Source: Candidatus Eisenbergiella intestinipullorum (lineage in GTDB: Bacteria > Bacillota > Clostridia > Lachnospirales > Lachnospiraceae). Taken from it: 64,000 nt of DNA. The stretch spans positions 1-64,000 of the forward strand of contig DWWH01000044.1 of NCBI GenBank assembly GCA_019119815.1, in the 5' to 3' direction. Shown here piece by piece: positions 1 through 10,898 of this stretch (its first letter is position 1; the number at the start of each line of letters is the position of its first letter). The position numbers and the translations under genes were made by a program. Under the pieces are notes generated by a model that made no database searches, had not been told where the DNA came from, and saw only the letters and a program-made list of their open reading frames with translations.

Positions 1-35
1 TGTTCTGAAATGTGCTATACTTTTTTATTTATATA

Positions 36-44
36 TGCTATAAT
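36..44 (+). promoter_or_regulatory. Extended -10 promoter upstream of uvrB
   Basis: An extended -10 element (TGC followed by TATAAT at 39-44) lies about 55 bases before the uvrB start. The -35 region is poor, as is common with extended -10 promoters. The flanking DNA is AT-rich, unlike the coding sequence. It probably drives uvrB-uvrA. Confidence 0.5.
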
Positions 45-97
45 TTGCAGAAACGAATGACAGAAGACAGAGCTGCTGACAGGAAGGAGGTCTGACC

Positions 98-2089
98 ATG
101 GACCATTTTGAACTGCATTCCGAATACGCCCCCACCGGCGATCAGCCTGCAGCGATCGCAAACCTGGTGGACGGCTTCAAAAAGGGCTATCAGTTCCAGA
201 CTCTGCTGGGAGTGACCGGATCGGGCAAGACCTTTACCATGGCGAATATCATCCAGGCGCTGAACCGCCCTACCCTGGTCATCGCCCATAATAAGACCCT
301 GGCCGGACAGCTTTATGGGGAGTTTAAGGAATTTTTCCCCAATAATGCGGTGGAGTATTTTGTTTCCTACTATGACTATTATCAGCCGGAGGCCTATGTC
401 CCGTCTTCGGACACCTATATCGCCAAGGACTCCTCCATCAATGACGAGATCGACAAGCTGAGGCTTTCAGCGACCGCATCCCTGGCGGAGCGGAGGGATG
501 TGGTGGTGGTCGCCAGCGTATCCTGTATTTACGGACTGGGCAGCCCGGATGAATATAAGGATAAGATCGTGTCCCTGCGGCCGGGAATGACCAAGGACCG
601 GGACGCGGTGATCCGGGAACTGATCGACATTCAGTACGACAGGAACGATATGGACCTGGGAAGGAGCTGCTTCCGGGTACGGGGGGATGTGCTGGAGATC
701 AATCCGGCGCAGGGCGGCGACTGTCTGATCCGGGTGGAATTCTTTGGAGATGAGATCGACCGGATCGCCGAGGTGGATCCTCTGAGCGGGAGGCTGGTCT
801 CCACGCTGGAGCATGTGGCCATTTTTCCGGCATCCCACTATGTGGTTTCCCAGGATAAAATCAACATTGCCTGTGAAAATATCGAAAAGGAGCTGGAGGA
901 ACGGATCCGGTATTTCAAGAGCGAGGACAAGCTGATCGAGGCGCAGCGGATTTCGGAGCGGACGAATTTTGACATCGAGATGCTGCGGGAGACAGGATTC
1001 TGCTCCGGCATTGAAAACTATTCCCGGCATCTGAACGGCACCGCGCCGGGAGAGCCGCCCATGACGCTGCTGGATTTCTTCCCGGATGATTTTCTGATCA
1101 TCGTGGATGAGTCCCACATGACGATCCCGCAGATCCGCGGCATGTTCGCGGGAGACCGTTCCAGGAAAAACACGCTGGTGGACTACGGGTTCCGCCTGCC
1201 TTCCGCGCTGGACAACCGGCCGCTGAACTTTGAAGAATTTGAATCCCATATCGACCAGATGCTGTTCGTGTCCGCCACGCCTTCGGACTATGAGGCGGCA
1301 CATGAGCTGAACCGGGTGGAGCAGATCATCCGTCCCACCGGGCTTCTGGATCCGGAGGTATCGGTACGTCCCGTGGAGGGGCAGATCGACGATCTGGTGG
1401 GAGAGATCCGGAAGGAGATCGGGAAGCACAATAAGATCCTGGTGACCACGCTGACCAAACGGATGGCGGAGGACCTGACCGACTACCTGAGAGAGGTCGG
1501 CATCCGGGTGAAATATCTGCACTCGGATATTGACACCCTGGAGCGCTCGGAAATCATCCGGGATATGCGTCTGGATGTGTTCGACGTGCTGGTGGGCATC
1601 AACCTGCTGAGAGAGGGGCTGGACATTCCGGAGATTTCCCTGGTGGCCATCCTGGATGCGGACAAGGAGGGCTTCCTGCGTTCGGAAACCTCCCTGATCC
1701 AGACCATCGGCCGCGCCGCGAGAAACGCGGAGGGCCATGTAATCATGTACGCGGACAGCATGACGGATTCCATGCGCGCGGCCATCGACGAGACGAACCG
1801 AAGGCGTGTGATCCAGCAGAAATATAATGAGGAGCACGGCATCACGCCTCAGACCATCAAAAAGAGTGTGCGCGATCTGATCAGCATATCGAAGGAGATC
1901 GCGAAGGAGGAGGTCCGCTTTGAAAAGGATCCGGAGTCCATGGATGCGAAGGAACTCGCAAAGCTGATCGCGGATGTGGAGAAGAAGATGAAGAAGGCCG
2001 CTTCCGAACTCAACTTTGAAGCTGCGGCTGAGCTGCGCGACAGGATGGTGGAGCTGAAAAAGACGCTGCAGAAAATAGAGGAAGGATAG
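98..2089 (+). CDS. uvrB: UvrABC excinuclease subunit B
   Basis: UvrB is the DNA-damage verification helicase of nucleotide-excision repair. It is loaded by UvrA and then recruits UvrC. The 663-residue product is full length. It has a Walker A motif (GVTGSGKT, near residue 40), the beta-hairpin signature [11 protein letters not shown] that wedges into the duplex (about residues 92-102), the DEAD-like box VDESH near residue 337, helicase motifs VI (QTIGRAARN) and a C-terminal UVR domain that binds UvrC. The ATG at 98 follows an AAGGAGG ribosome site at 84-90. uvrA begins 23 bases downstream, so the two form an operon. Family assignment is certain. Confidence 0.98.
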   Translation: MDHFELHSEYAPTGDQPAAIANLVDGFKKGYQFQTLLGVTGSGKTFTMANIIQALNRPTLVIAHNKTLAGQLYGEFKEFFPNNAVEYFVSYYDYYQPEAYVPSSDTYIAKDSSINDEIDKLRLSATASLAERRDVVVVASVSCIYGLGSPDEYKDKIVSLRPGMTKDRDAVIRELIDIQYDRNDMDLGRSCFRVRGDVLEINPAQGGDCLIRVEFFGDEIDRIAEVDPLSGRLVSTLEHVAIFPASHYVVSQDKINIACENIEKELEERIRYFKSEDKLIEAQRISERTNFDIEMLRETGFCSGIENYSRHLNGTAPGEPPMTLLDFFPDDFLIIVDESHMTIPQIRGMFAGDRSRKNTLVDYGFRLPSALDNRPLNFEEFESHIDQMLFVSATPSDYEAAHELNRVEQIIRPTGLLDPEVSVRPVEGQIDDLVGEIRKEIGKHNKILVTTLTKRMAEDLTDYLREVGIRVKYLHSDIDTLERSEIIRDMRLDVFDVLVGINLLREGLDIPEISLVAILDADKEGFLRSETSLIQTIGRAARNAEGHVIMYADSMTDSMRAAIDETNRRRVIQQKYNEEHGITPQTIKKSVRDLISISKEIAKEEVRFEKDPESMDAKELAKLIADVEKKMKKAASELNFEAAAELRDRMVELKKTLQKIEEG

Positions 2090-2112
2090 GACGCTTTGGC
2101 ATGGAGGTAGAC

Positions 2113-4983
2113 ATGGAACAGGAAAGCATAAAGATGCGGCCCCGGGAGTACATTAAGATCCGGGGAGCCAACGAGCATAATCTGAAAAATATCGACGTGG
2201 ACATCCCGAGAAATGAGCTGGTGGTCCTGACCGGACTGTCCGGTTCGGGAAAATCCTCTCTGGCCTTTGATACGATCTATGCGGAGGGGCAGAGACGGTA
2301 TATGGAATCGCTCTCCTCCTATGCGAGGCAGTTCCTGGGGCAGATGGAAAAGCCCAACGTGGAAAAGATCGAAGGCCTGTCTCCGGCCATTTCCATCGAC
2401 CAGAAATCCACCAACCGGAATCCCCGCTCCACGGTGGGGACGGTGACGGAGATCTATGACTATTTCCGTCTGCTGTACGCCCGTATCGGTATTCCGCACT
2501 GCCCCAAATGCGGTAAGGAGATCAGAAAGCAGTCCGTGGATCAGATGGTGGACCAGATCCTGTCGCTGCCGGAAGGGACCAGGATCCAGCTCCTTGCCCC
2601 GGTGGTGAGAGGCCGCAAGGGCGAGCACGCCAAGGTGCTGGAGCGGGCGAAGCGCAGCGGCTACGTGCGCGTCCGGGTGGACGGAAGCCTGTATGAGCTG
2701 ACGGAAGAGATCAGACTGGATAAAAATATCAAGCATAATATTGAGATCGTGGTGGACCGCCTGGTCGTGAAGCCGGGGATCGAGAGGAGACTTGCGGATT
2801 CCATCGAAAGCGTGCTGGCGCTGACGGAGGGACTTCTGTTCGTGGACGTGATCGGCGGGGAGCCCATGACCTTCAGCCAGAGCTTTGCCTGTCCGGACTG
2901 CGGGATCAGCATCGACGAGATCGAGCCCAGGAGCTTTTCCTTCAATAATCCCTTCGGCGCCTGTCCGGAGTGTTATGGCCTGGGATATAAGATGGAGTTT
3001 GATGAGGACCTGATGATTCCGGATAAGAGCAAAAGCATCAACGCAGGAGCGATCATCGTCATGGGCTGGCAGTCCTGCAATGAGCCCGGCAGCTTTACCA
3101 ATGCCATTCTGCAGGCGCTGGCGAAGGAATACCATTTCAGCCTGGACACTCCCTTTGAGCAGTACAGCGATAGGGTGAAAAACATCCTGCTCCATGGAAC
3201 GGGCGGCCATGAGGTGGAGGTCCATTATAAGGGCCAGAGAGGAACCGGAGTCTATCCCGTCGCTTTTGAGGGACTGATCAAGAGCGTGGAGCGGCGATAC
3301 CGGGAAACCGCTTCGGAGATTTCCAAACAGGAATATGAGACCTTCATGAGCATCACCCCCTGTCCGGTCTGTAAGGGAATGCGCCTGAAGAAGGGAGCAC
3401 TGGCCGTGACGGTCTGCGGGAAAAACATTTATGAGATCACCTCCCTTTCCATCCGGAAGCTGCAGGAATTCCTGAACGGGATGGAGCTGACCAGCCAGCA
3501 GCTTCTGATCGGAAAACAGATCCTGAAGGAGATCAGGGCCAGGGTAGGCTTCCTGGTGGACGTGGGGCTGGACTATCTCTCCCTGTCACGGGCTACGGGA
3601 ACCCTGTCCGGCGGAGAGGCCCAGAGGATCCGTCTGGCCACCCAGATCGGCTCCGGGCTGGTGGGGGTCTGCTACATTCTGGACGAACCCAGCATCGGCC
3701 TGCATCAGCGGGACAACGACAAGCTGCTGAATACCCTGAAGAGTCTGCGGGATCTGGGCAATACCCTGCTGGTGGTGGAGCATGACGAGGACACCATGCT
3801 GGCGGCGGACTATATCGTGGACATCGGGCCTGGCGCCGGTTCCCACGGAGGCGAGGTGGTGGCCTGCGGCACCGCGCAGGAGCTGATGAAGAATCCTGCT
3901 TCCATCACCGGCAAATATTTAAGCGGAGAGCTGTTCATTCCGGTCCCCGCGCAGCGGAGAAAGCCCACGGGCTGGATCAAGGTAAAGGGAGCGGCGGAAA
4001 ACAATCTGAAAAATATCGATGTCCGCTTTCCGCTGGGCGTGCTGACCTGTGTGACCGGCGTGTCCGGCTCCGGAAAGAGCTCGCTGGTGAACGAGATCCT
4101 CTATAAGACGCTGGCAAGGGAACTGAACCGGGCCAGAACCATTCCCGGAAAAAACAAAGGAATCGAGGGAATCGACCAGCTGGATAAGGTGATCGACATC
4201 GATCAGTCGCCCATCGGGCGCACGCCCCGCTCCAATCCGGCCACCTATACCGGCGTATTCGATATGATCCGCGATCTGTTCGCTTCCACGCCTGACGCGA
4301 AGGCAAGAGGATATAAAAAGGGGAGGTTCAGCTTCAATGTGAAGGGCGGCCGCTGCGAAGCCTGCAGCGGCGACGGAATCATCAAGATTGAGATGCATTT
4401 CCTGCCCGATGTGTATGTGCCCTGTGAGGTCTGCGGAGGGAAGCGCTACAACCGGGAAACGCTGGATGTGAAATATAAGGGAAAGAGCATCTTCGACGTG
4501 CTGGACATGACGGTGGAGGAGGCTGTGACCTTCTTTGAAAACGTTCCCTCCATCCGGAGGAAGATCGAGACGCTTTACGACGTGGGACTGTCCTATGTGA
4601 AGCTTGGCCAGCCCTCCACCACTCTTTCCGGAGGCGAGGCGCAGAGGATCAAGCTGGCGGCCGAGCTGAGCAGGAGAAGCACGGGAAGGACCATCTATAT
4701 CCTGGATGAGCCCACCACCGGTCTTCATTTTGCAGATGTGCATAAGCTGGTGGACATCCTTCACCGTCTGGCCGACGGAGGAAACACCGTCGTGGTGATC
4801 GAGCACAATCTGGATGTGATCAAGACGGCGGACTATATCATCGACATGGGCCCCGAGGGAGGAGACGGCGGCGGAACCGTGGTCACGCAGGGGACGCCGG
4901 AGGAGGTGGCGGAGGATCCCGCTTCCTATACCGGCTATTATGTGAAAAAGATGCTGGAGCGCGCAAAGCATCTTTGCGAATGA
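2113..4983 (+). CDS. uvrA: UvrABC excinuclease subunit A
   Basis: UvrA is the damage-sensing dimeric ATPase of nucleotide-excision repair and works with UvrB. It has two ABC ATPase modules, each with a P-loop (GLSGSGKSS near residue 39, GVSGSGKSS near residue 650), and two LSGGEAQRI signature motifs. Zinc-finger cysteines are visible as CPKC, CPDC and CPEC in the first half and CEAC/CEVC in the second. An in-frame ATG exists at 2101, but the GGAGG at 2103-2107 lies inside that extension and is well placed for the ATG at 2113, so the protein is taken as 956 residues. It is co-transcribed with uvrB. Confidence 0.97.
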   Translation: MEQESIKMRPREYIKIRGANEHNLKNIDVDIPRNELVVLTGLSGSGKSSLAFDTIYAEGQRRYMESLSSYARQFLGQMEKPNVEKIEGLSPAISIDQKSTNRNPRSTVGTVTEIYDYFRLLYARIGIPHCPKCGKEIRKQSVDQMVDQILSLPEGTRIQLLAPVVRGRKGEHAKVLERAKRSGYVRVRVDGSLYELTEEIRLDKNIKHNIEIVVDRLVVKPGIERRLADSIESVLALTEGLLFVDVIGGEPMTFSQSFACPDCGISIDEIEPRSFSFNNPFGACPECYGLGYKMEFDEDLMIPDKSKSINAGAIIVMGWQSCNEPGSFTNAILQALAKEYHFSLDTPFEQYSDRVKNILLHGTGGHEVEVHYKGQRGTGVYPVAFEGLIKSVERRYRETASEISKQEYETFMSITPCPVCKGMRLKKGALAVTVCGKNIYEITSLSIRKLQEFLNGMELTSQQLLIGKQILKEIRARVGFLVDVGLDYLSLSRATGTLSGGEAQRIRLATQIGSGLVGVCYILDEPSIGLHQRDNDKLLNTLKSLRDLGNTLLVVEHDEDTMLAADYIVDIGPGAGSHGGEVVACGTAQELMKNPASITGKYLSGELFIPVPAQRRKPTGWIKVKGAAENNLKNIDVRFPLGVLTCVTGVSGSGKSSLVNEILYKTLARELNRARTIPGKNKGIEGIDQLDKVIDIDQSPIGRTPRSNPATYTGVFDMIRDLFASTPDAKARGYKKGRFSFNVKGGRCEACSGDGIIKIEMHFLPDVYVPCEVCGGKRYNRETLDVKYKGKSIFDVLDMTVEEAVTFFENVPSIRRKIETLYDVGLSYVKLGQPSTTLSGGEAQRIKLAAELSRRSTGRTIYILDEPTTGLHFADVHKLVDILHRLADGGNTVVVIEHNLDVIKTADYIIDMGPEGGDGGGTVVTQGTPEEVAEDPASYTGYYVKKMLERAKHLCE

Positions 4984-5040
4984 CGCGGAATGAACTGCAA
5001 CGAATAGCGATACGCAAAACTTAATTTTTTATGAAAAGGC

Positions 5041-5069
5041 TTTCCAAGGCCGTGCTTTTGGGTTATAAT
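5041..5069 (+). promoter_or_regulatory. Sigma-A-type promoter upstream of mreB
   Basis: TTTCCA (5041-5046), a 17-base spacer and TATAAT (5064-5069) form a good vegetative promoter. It leaves a 5' leader of roughly 215 bases before the mreB start. The rest of the 4984-5291 gap is AT-rich. It shows a weaker second candidate (TTGATT at 5165, CATAAT at 5186) and no clear terminator for uvrA. Confidence 0.55.
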
Positions 5070-5291
5070 AACAGATGGTATATTTTGCATTGGCAGAGAA
5101 AGACAATATTTTGATTATATAGTGACGTGATTTGGGTTAACGCGGCAATGCGGAATATTTGTGCTTGATTCATGTGGGATCGGTCCATAATAGAATAGAG
5201 AGGACGGAGCGCAGGAAAAGGAGCGGATCGTTTTGGAAAGATCGGCGTGTGCTGTTTTCTGTGCCGTCTTTCGTTTGGAATGGAGGAAATT

Positions 5292-6287
5292 ATGCAGTAC
5301 ACGGACATTGGAATTGACCTTGGCACAGCCAGCATACTGGTATATATCAGAGGAAAAGGCGTTGTCCTGAAGGAGCCCAGCGTGGTGGCCTTCGACAGAG
5401 ATACGAACAAGATCAAGGCGATCGGCGAGGATGCCAGACTGATGCTGGGACGTACGCCCGGCAATATCGTAGCGGTCAGACCTCTGCGTCAGGGTGTGAT
5501 TTCCGATTATACCGTTACGGAAAAGATGCTGAAGCACTTCATTCAGAAAGCGCTGGGAAGAAAGACCTTCCGCAAGCCCAGGATTGCGGTCTGCGTGCCC
5601 AGCGGCGTGACCGAGGTGGAGAAGAAGGCCGTTGAAGACGCTACTTACCAGGCCGGAGCCAGAGAGGTTTCCATCATCGAGGAGCCCATCGCGGCGGCAA
5701 TCGGAGCGGGCATCGACATTTCCCGCCCCTGCGGAAACATGATCGTGGATATTGGTGGAGGAACCTCCGACATCGCGGTGATCTCCCTGGGAGGCACGGT
5801 CGTGAGCGCCTCCATCAAGATCGCGGGGGATGACTTTGACGAAGCGCTGGTCCGCTATATGAGAAAGAAGCATAACCTGCTCATCGGCGAACGGACGGCG
5901 GAGGACATCAAGATCAAGATCGGTTCCGCCTATAAGCGGCCGGAGCCGGATTATATGGATGTGAGAGGAAGGAACCTGGTGACGGGACTTCCCAAAACGG
6001 TAAAGGTATCCTCGGAAGAGACGGAGGAAGCGCTGAAGGAGCCTACGCTGCAGATCGTAGAAGCCATTCACAGCGTCCTGGAGAGAACGCCTCCGGAGCT
6101 GGCGGCTGACATCGCGGACAGAGGCATCGTTCTGACAGGAGGCGGAAGCCTTCTGCGCGGGCTGGAGGAGCTGATCAGCGAGCGGACCGGGATCAATACC
6201 ATGACGGCGGAGGACCCGATGACGGCCGTCGCCATTGGCACGGGAAAATATGTGGAGTTCCTGGGCGGATACAAGGACGAGATCTGA
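5292..6287 (+). CDS. mreB: MreB/Mbl-type actin-like cell-shape protein
   Basis: Bacterial actin homologues form membrane-associated filaments that direct lateral wall synthesis. The N-terminus has the actin phosphate-1 motif DLGTAS, the phosphate-2 region has DIGGGTSD near residue 155, and the adenosine-binding end has LTGGGSLL near residue 280. The length of 331 residues fits MreB or its paralogue Mbl. The longer reading frame from 5247 is rejected because GGAGG (5282-5286) is correctly spaced for the ATG at 5292. No mreC or mreD follows; the next gene is recD2, so this is a solitary mreB/mbl locus. Which paralogue it is cannot be settled here. Confidence 0.93.
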   Translation: MQYTDIGIDLGTASILVYIRGKGVVLKEPSVVAFDRDTNKIKAIGEDARLMLGRTPGNIVAVRPLRQGVISDYTVTEKMLKHFIQKALGRKTFRKPRIAVCVPSGVTEVEKKAVEDATYQAGAREVSIIEEPIAAAIGAGIDISRPCGNMIVDIGGGTSDIAVISLGGTVVSASIKIAGDDFDEALVRYMRKKHNLLIGERTAEDIKIKIGSAYKRPEPDYMDVRGRNLVTGLPKTVKVSSEETEEALKEPTLQIVEAIHSVLERTPPELAADIADRGIVLTGGGSLLRGLEELISERTGINTMTAEDPMTAVAIGTGKYVEFLGGYKDEI

Positions 6288-6312
6288 ACGGGACCAGAGA
6301 AAGAACAGACGT

Positions 6313-6338
6313 GGGGCTGCTCCGCAGGGAGCAGCCCC
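6313..6338 (+). terminator. GC-rich hairpin after mreB, terminator-like
   Basis: An 11-bp perfect stem (6313-6323 with 6328-6338) and a 4-base loop lie 25 bases after the mreB stop. The tail is TTCCTATC rather than a U-run, so termination would be partial. The hairpin covers the in-frame ATG at 6311, one reason to start recD2 further downstream. Confidence 0.5.
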
Positions 6339-6412
6339 TTCCTATCATAAGGAAAGAAGCCGGAAAAAAGGCGGTCCGCAGCGCGGAGGGCCTGCGGCTT
6401 CGGGGGATGAGA

Positions 6413-8695
6413 ATGGAGAAAGTATCCGGCTATGTGGAGCATATCATATACAGAAATGCGGAGAACGGCTATACCGTTTTCGAGCTGATCTCTGACGGTG
6501 AGGAGATCACCTGCGTGGGAAACTTTCAGTCCATTGACGAGGGGGAAGGGCTGGAGCTTTCCGGAGGCTATGTGGAACACGCCGTTTACGGCAGTCAGTT
6601 TAAGGTGGAAAGCTATGAGGAGACGGTTCTGGAGGATGAGCAGAGTATGGAGCGCTATCTGGGTTCGGGAGCCATCCGCGGTGTGGGCCCTTCTCTGGCG
6701 GCCCGGATCGTAAGGAAATTCGGACGGGACACCTTCCGCATCGTGGAGCAGGAGCCGGAACGGCTGGCCGAGGTAAAGGGGATCAGCGAACGAAAGGCCA
6801 TGGAGATCGGCGCCCAGATGCAGGAAAAAAAGGATATGCGAGAAGCGATGATCTATCTGCAGAAATACGGGATCTCCAACACCCTGGCAATGAAGATCTA
6901 TCAGACCTATAAGGAGGAGGTTTATCATATCCTGGAGGAAAATCCCTACCGACTGGCGGAAGACATTGACGGCATCGGCTTTCGGAGGGCGGACGAGCTC
7001 GCCGCCCGGATCGGCATTCATACGGATTCCGATTTCCGCATCCGCAGCGGCATCCTCTATACCCTTCAGCTTGCGGCTGCGGACGGGAATACCTGCCTGC
7101 CGAAGGCGGCGCTGGAGGAAAGGGCTGCCCGGCTTCTGGGGCTGCCCGTGGAATATGTGGCCATCCAGATCCCGAATCTGGCCATGGAGCGGAAGCTGGT
7201 GATCAAACAGGAGAGGGAGGAGGCCTTCGTGTATGCCGCCGTGTTCTATTATGCGGAGCTGTCCTGCGCCAGGCTTCTGTCCGACCTGAATGTGAGCCTG
7301 GTCCCCGGCGGAGGGGTTCTCCCGGCGGAGGAGGAAAAGCTTCTTTCCGACATTGACCGGCTGGCCAGAAAAGAGGGCATCGAGCTGGAAAGCCTCCAGC
7401 AGACGGCTGTTCTGGAATGTGTGAAAAACGGCGTGATGATCCTGACCGGCGGCCCCGGAACGGGAAAGACCACCACCATTAATACGATCATCCGTTACTT
7501 TGCGGCGGAGGGAATGGACATCCTGCTGGCCGCTCCTACGGGACGGGCGGCGAAGCGCATGACCGAAGCGACAGGCTATGAGGCGCGCACCATCCACCGG
7601 CTGCTGGAGCTTTCGGGGATGCCGGAGGAGAACGGGAGCGGTTCCATTTCCATGAGCCGGGCACATTTTGAACGAAATGCGGATAATCCTCTGGAGGCGG
7701 ATGTGGTGATCGTGGACGAGATGTCCATGGTGGACATCCAGCTTTTTCAGTCGCTCCTGAAGGCGGTATCTCCGGGCACCCGTCTGGTGCTCGTGGGAGA
7801 TGACAATCAGCTTCCCTCCGTCGGCCCGGGACAGGTGCTGCGGGATCTGATCGAAAGCAGGGCTTTTCCGGTTGTGGAGCTGAAGAAGATCTTCCGCCAG
7901 GCGGGAGAGAGCGACATCGTGGTCAATGCTCACCGCATCAACGAGGGAAAGGAGGTGGCGCTGGACAATAAGAGCAGGGATTTCTTTTTCCTGGAACGGG
8001 ACAGGGTGCAGGTGATCTACAAGCATATGATCCTTCTGATCCGGGAAAAGCTTCCGGGCTATGTGCATGCCGGCCCCTTCGACATCCAGGTGCTCACGCC
8101 CATGCGCAAGGGCAATCTGGGCGCCGAAACGCTCAACGGCATTCTGCAGGCTTATCTGAATCCGAAATCCTCTTCCAAAAAGGAGCATCAGTTCCCGGAC
8201 ACCCTCTTTCGGGAGGGAGACAAGGTGATGCAGACGAAGAACAACTATCAGCTGGAGTGGGAGGTGGTAAGCCGCTACGGGATCGCGGTGGACCGGGGAG
8301 TAGGCATCTTCAACGGGGATATGGGGATCATCAGGCAGATCGATGAAAATGCGAGGAGTCTGACGGTGGAGTTTGACGAGAAACGTCAGGTGACCTATTC
8401 CTTTGAACAGACGTCGGAGCTGGAGCTGGCCTATGCGATCACCATACACAAGTCGCAGGGCAGCGAATATCCTGCGGTGATCATGCCTCTTCTGGGTGGG
8501 CCGAGGATGCTGTTCAACCGTAACCTCCTCTACACGGGGGTGACCAGAGCGAAGGACTGCGTGACGATACTGGGGAGCAGGCAGGTGGTCCTGGATATGA
8601 TCCGCAATGAAAGCGAGGCGAAGCGGTTTACGGGTCTGGATGTGAGGATCCGGGAAATCATGGCGGTAAAGGAGCCGGATGAAAACAGAAACTGA
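6413..8695 (+). CDS. recD2: RecD2-type 5'-3' DNA helicase
   Basis: RecD2 (RecD-like, acting without RecBC) is a superfamily 1B helicase involved in repair and replication-fork maintenance. The protein has an N-terminal OB-like region, helix-hairpin-helix repeats (about residues 80-190), a P-loop GGPGTGKTTT near residue 345, the Walker B-like DEMSMVD near residue 430 and a C-terminal UvrD_C-type motif AITIHKSQGSEYP. In-frame ATGs at 6311 and 6407 are less likely starts. The first lies in a hairpin, whereas ATG 6413 has a G-rich ribosome site 6 bases upstream and starts at the conserved region (MEKVSGYVEHI). This gives 760 residues. The comF start overlaps its 3' end. Confidence 0.93.
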   Translation: MEKVSGYVEHIIYRNAENGYTVFELISDGEEITCVGNFQSIDEGEGLELSGGYVEHAVYGSQFKVESYEETVLEDEQSMERYLGSGAIRGVGPSLAARIVRKFGRDTFRIVEQEPERLAEVKGISERKAMEIGAQMQEKKDMREAMIYLQKYGISNTLAMKIYQTYKEEVYHILEENPYRLAEDIDGIGFRRADELAARIGIHTDSDFRIRSGILYTLQLAAADGNTCLPKAALEERAARLLGLPVEYVAIQIPNLAMERKLVIKQEREEAFVYAAVFYYAELSCARLLSDLNVSLVPGGGVLPAEEEKLLSDIDRLARKEGIELESLQQTAVLECVKNGVMILTGGPGTGKTTTINTIIRYFAAEGMDILLAAPTGRAAKRMTEATGYEARTIHRLLELSGMPEENGSGSISMSRAHFERNADNPLEADVVIVDEMSMVDIQLFQSLLKAVSPGTRLVLVGDDNQLPSVGPGQVLRDLIESRAFPVVELKKIFRQAGESDIVVNAHRINEGKEVALDNKSRDFFFLERDRVQVIYKHMILLIREKLPGYVHAGPFDIQVLTPMRKGNLGAETLNGILQAYLNPKSSSKKEHQFPDTLFREGDKVMQTKNNYQLEWEVVSRYGIAVDRGVGIFNGDMGIIRQIDENARSLTVEFDEKRQVTYSFEQTSELELAYAITIHKSQGSEYPAVIMPLLGGPRMLFNRNLLYTGVTRAKDCVTILGSRQVVLDMIRNESEAKRFTGLDVRIREIMAVKEPDENRN

Positions 8696-9461
8696 AAAGA
8701 GCGGCAGAAGATCAGAAGCGGAATGGAAAAGGACGGTGAAAATGCGGGCGAAGGAGGCCGGCGGGATTCTGACAGATCTGCTGTTTCCCCGCAGGTGCCC
8801 GGTTTGTGACAGACCGGTAAAGCCGTTCGGAAGGGACATCTGCGATGCCTGCCGCAGTGCGCTCGTCCCGGTAAGGGAGCCGCGCTGTCTGAAATGCGGA
8901 AAACAGCTTGCGGATGCGGGCGCGGAATACTGCTATGACTGTGCGCACAGAAGGCACGTTTATGACAGAGGAGCCGCCCTGTATTCCTATGCCTGCATCA
9001 GACAGACGGTTTATCGTTTTAAATATGGGGGACGCAGAGAATATGCCCGCTTTCTGGGGCGTTCCCTGGCGGAAAACCTGGGCAGTCTGATCCGATCCTG
9101 GCATCCGGACGCCCTCATCCCGGTGCCGCTGCACCCGCAGCGGGAGCTGCAGAGGGGGTATAATCAGGCGGAGCTTCTGGCGCTGGAGCTGGGAAAAAGG
9201 CTGGAAATCCCGGTGCTTTCCGGGTATCTGGTGCGGGTGAAAAGGACCCGGCCGCAGAAGGAGCTGGAAGGGGCTGCGCGTCAAAATAATTTGAAAAAGG
9301 CTTTTAAAATAGTGCAGGATGATGTAAAATTAAATACGATTGTAATCATTGACGACATCTATACCACCGGCAGCACCATTGACGCTGCCGCGCTGGAGTG
9401 CCGGGCCGCAGGGGTGCGGCGTGTGTTTTTTATCACTCTGGCGATCGGAAAGGGGCTGTAG
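8679..9461 (+). CDS. comF: ComF-family phosphoribosyltransferase-like protein
   Basis: ComF proteins take part in uptake of transforming single-stranded DNA in competent bacteria; many non-transformable Clostridia keep them with unclear roles. The protein has a four-cysteine N-terminal zinc ribbon (CPVC...CDAC, then CLKC...CYDC) and a C-terminal type I phosphoribosyltransferase fold with the PRPP loop VIIDDIYTTGST near residue 224. The start at 8679 overlaps recD2 by 17 bases and is preceded at 4 bases by AAAGGAG, so translational coupling is likely. An alternative ATG at 8742 would give 239 residues, nearer the usual family length. Confidence 0.88.
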   Translation: MKTETEKSGRRSEAEWKRTVKMRAKEAGGILTDLLFPRRCPVCDRPVKPFGRDICDACRSALVPVREPRCLKCGKQLADAGAEYCYDCAHRRHVYDRGAALYSYACIRQTVYRFKYGGRREYARFLGRSLAENLGSLIRSWHPDALIPVPLHPQRELQRGYNQAELLALELGKRLEIPVLSGYLVRVKRTRPQKELEGAARQNNLKKAFKIVQDDVKLNTIVIIDDIYTTGSTIDAAALECRAAGVRRVFFITLAIGKGL

Positions 9462-9467
9462 GAAACC

Positions 9468-9869
9468 GTGATCAATGAGAAGAAAGTGGCTGTCATGACC
9501 CGGATGGCTGCCTATGAAGCCGGAAGGGGAAAGAAGGACAGAGAAATCTGCAGTTTTTTCAGGAGCGATTATGTGGGCTTTCAGCTTCTGAAGACCTGGA
9601 TCGCGGTTACCATAGCGTTTTGCATTCTGACCGCGATCTGGCTGCTTTACAGGATTGACGAAATTACGTCTATTTTCTATGCGATGGATACGGACGCCAT
9701 GCTCGCGCTGGGCAAGGATGTGCTGATCGCCTATGTGATCCTGTGTGCGGCTTATCTTTCGGCGAGCTGGCTGATCGCACATGTTGCGTATGGGAAGGCC
9801 CACAGGGCGTCAGTTGCCTTCGACCGGATGCTGACCGAGCTGGACGGGAGTGAGGAAGAAGAGGAATAG
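9468..9869 (+). CDS. Small two-helix membrane protein of unknown function
   Basis: I do not recognise this 133-residue protein. It starts with GTG at 9468, six bases after comF, with a weak GTAGGAA ribosome site. Two hydrophobic segments are visible at about residues 41-61 and 83-105. The C-terminus is very acidic (ends DGSEEEEE). Its position between comF and the c-di-AMP genes, in a tightly packed same-strand run, suggests co-transcription with them. No catalytic motif is seen. Confidence 0.7.
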   Translation: MINEKKVAVMTRMAAYEAGRGKKDREICSFFRSDYVGFQLLKTWIAVTIAFCILTAIWLLYRIDEITSIFYAMDTDAMLALGKDVLIAYVILCAAYLSASWLIAHVAYGKAHRASVAFDRMLTELDGSEEEEE

Positions 9870-9902
9870 GGGCCTGCGCCTGCATTCCTGTGAGGAACAT
9901 TT

Positions 9903-10892
9903 ATGATGACATCATTGCTTGTGGTGCGGGAATACATCCGCAATTTTTATGTGAAATATGAAGAATATGCCGTGCCGGTGCTGAAATTCCTGCTGGCTCT
10001 GATCAGCCTGCTCATGATCAACGCGCAGCTCGGCTACATGAATCAGATCGACGGGGGCGCAGCGGTCCTCATCGTGGCGCTGGTATGCTCTTTCATGCCG
10101 AAGAATTTTACGCTGTTCGCGGCTGCGGGATTTGTGACGCTGCATCTGTACGAGGTGTCCCTGGAATGTGCGGGAGTGGCGCTCGTCGTCTTTCTGCTCC
10201 TGTTTCTTCTGTATTTCCGGTTCACGCCGAAGGGAACGCTGCTGGTGCTGCTCACGCCGCTTCTGTTTGTCCTGCGGATTCCCTATGCCGCGCCGATCCT
10301 GGCCGGACTTCTGGGAAATCCGCTCTCGGCCGTCACGGTAGTCTGCGGCGTGATCGTTTATTACCTGGTTACCTACATGAGCATGAATGCCTCTCTTCTG
10401 AGTTCCACTGCTGCGGAGTCCATGCTCGCCCGCATCCGGGAAATCCTGGACGGTGTATTCGGAAACAGGGAGATGCTGATCATTGCCGCGGCATTTGCAG
10501 TGACGACGATCCTGGTTTACCTGGTGCGAAGGCTGTCCGTGGATTATTCCTGGACCATAGCCATTGTGTCAGGGGCTCTTCTGGACATTGTTGTGATCCT
10601 GGTGGGAGACCTGATCTATGATGCGGATTTTTCCATCCCCGGCGTGCTGCTGGGAAGCATCGGAGGGATATTTGTGACATTTGTCCTGCAGTTTTTCCGG
10701 TTCAATCTGGATTATTCCAGAACGGAGAAGGTACAGTTCGAGGACGATGAGTATTATTATTATGTAAAGGCGGTACCGAAAATGGCGGTATCCACGCCGG
10801 AAAAGAAGGTAAAGAAAATAACGACGCAGCGGAACAATCGCAGGGTAAGGCATACGAATACGAGGGACGCTGCACACAGACAGCGGGAATAG
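9903..10892 (+). CDS. Multi-pass membrane protein upstream of cdaA, function unknown
   Basis: This 329-residue protein has roughly eight or nine hydrophobic segments over residues 25-270, then a charged tail containing DDEYYYY and a very basic stretch rich in Arg and Lys. It ends six bases before the cdaA start, so it is almost certainly in the same transcript. No transport or enzyme motif is recognised. The placement suggests a partner of the membrane diadenylate cyclase, but that is inference only. ATG codons at 9903 and 9906 are both possible starts. Confidence 0.75.
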   Translation: MMTSLLVVREYIRNFYVKYEEYAVPVLKFLLALISLLMINAQLGYMNQIDGGAAVLIVALVCSFMPKNFTLFAAAGFVTLHLYEVSLECAGVALVVFLLLFLLYFRFTPKGTLLVLLTPLLFVLRIPYAAPILAGLLGNPLSAVTVVCGVIVYYLVTYMSMNASLLSSTAAESMLARIREILDGVFGNREMLIIAAAFAVTTILVYLVRRLSVDYSWTIAIVSGALLDIVVILVGDLIYDADFSIPGVLLGSIGGIFVTFVLQFFRFNLDYSRTEKVQFEDDEYYYYVKAVPKMAVSTPEKKVKKITTQRNNRRVRHTNTRDAAHRQRE

Positions 10893-10898
10893 GGAAAA

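Noticed and set aside
6068..8839. Very long minus-strand reading frames opposite recD2 (and similar ones opposite uvrB, uvrA, pseC and others)
   Set aside because: They are antisense shadows produced by GC-rich codon use; the plus-strand proteins carry complete family motifs.
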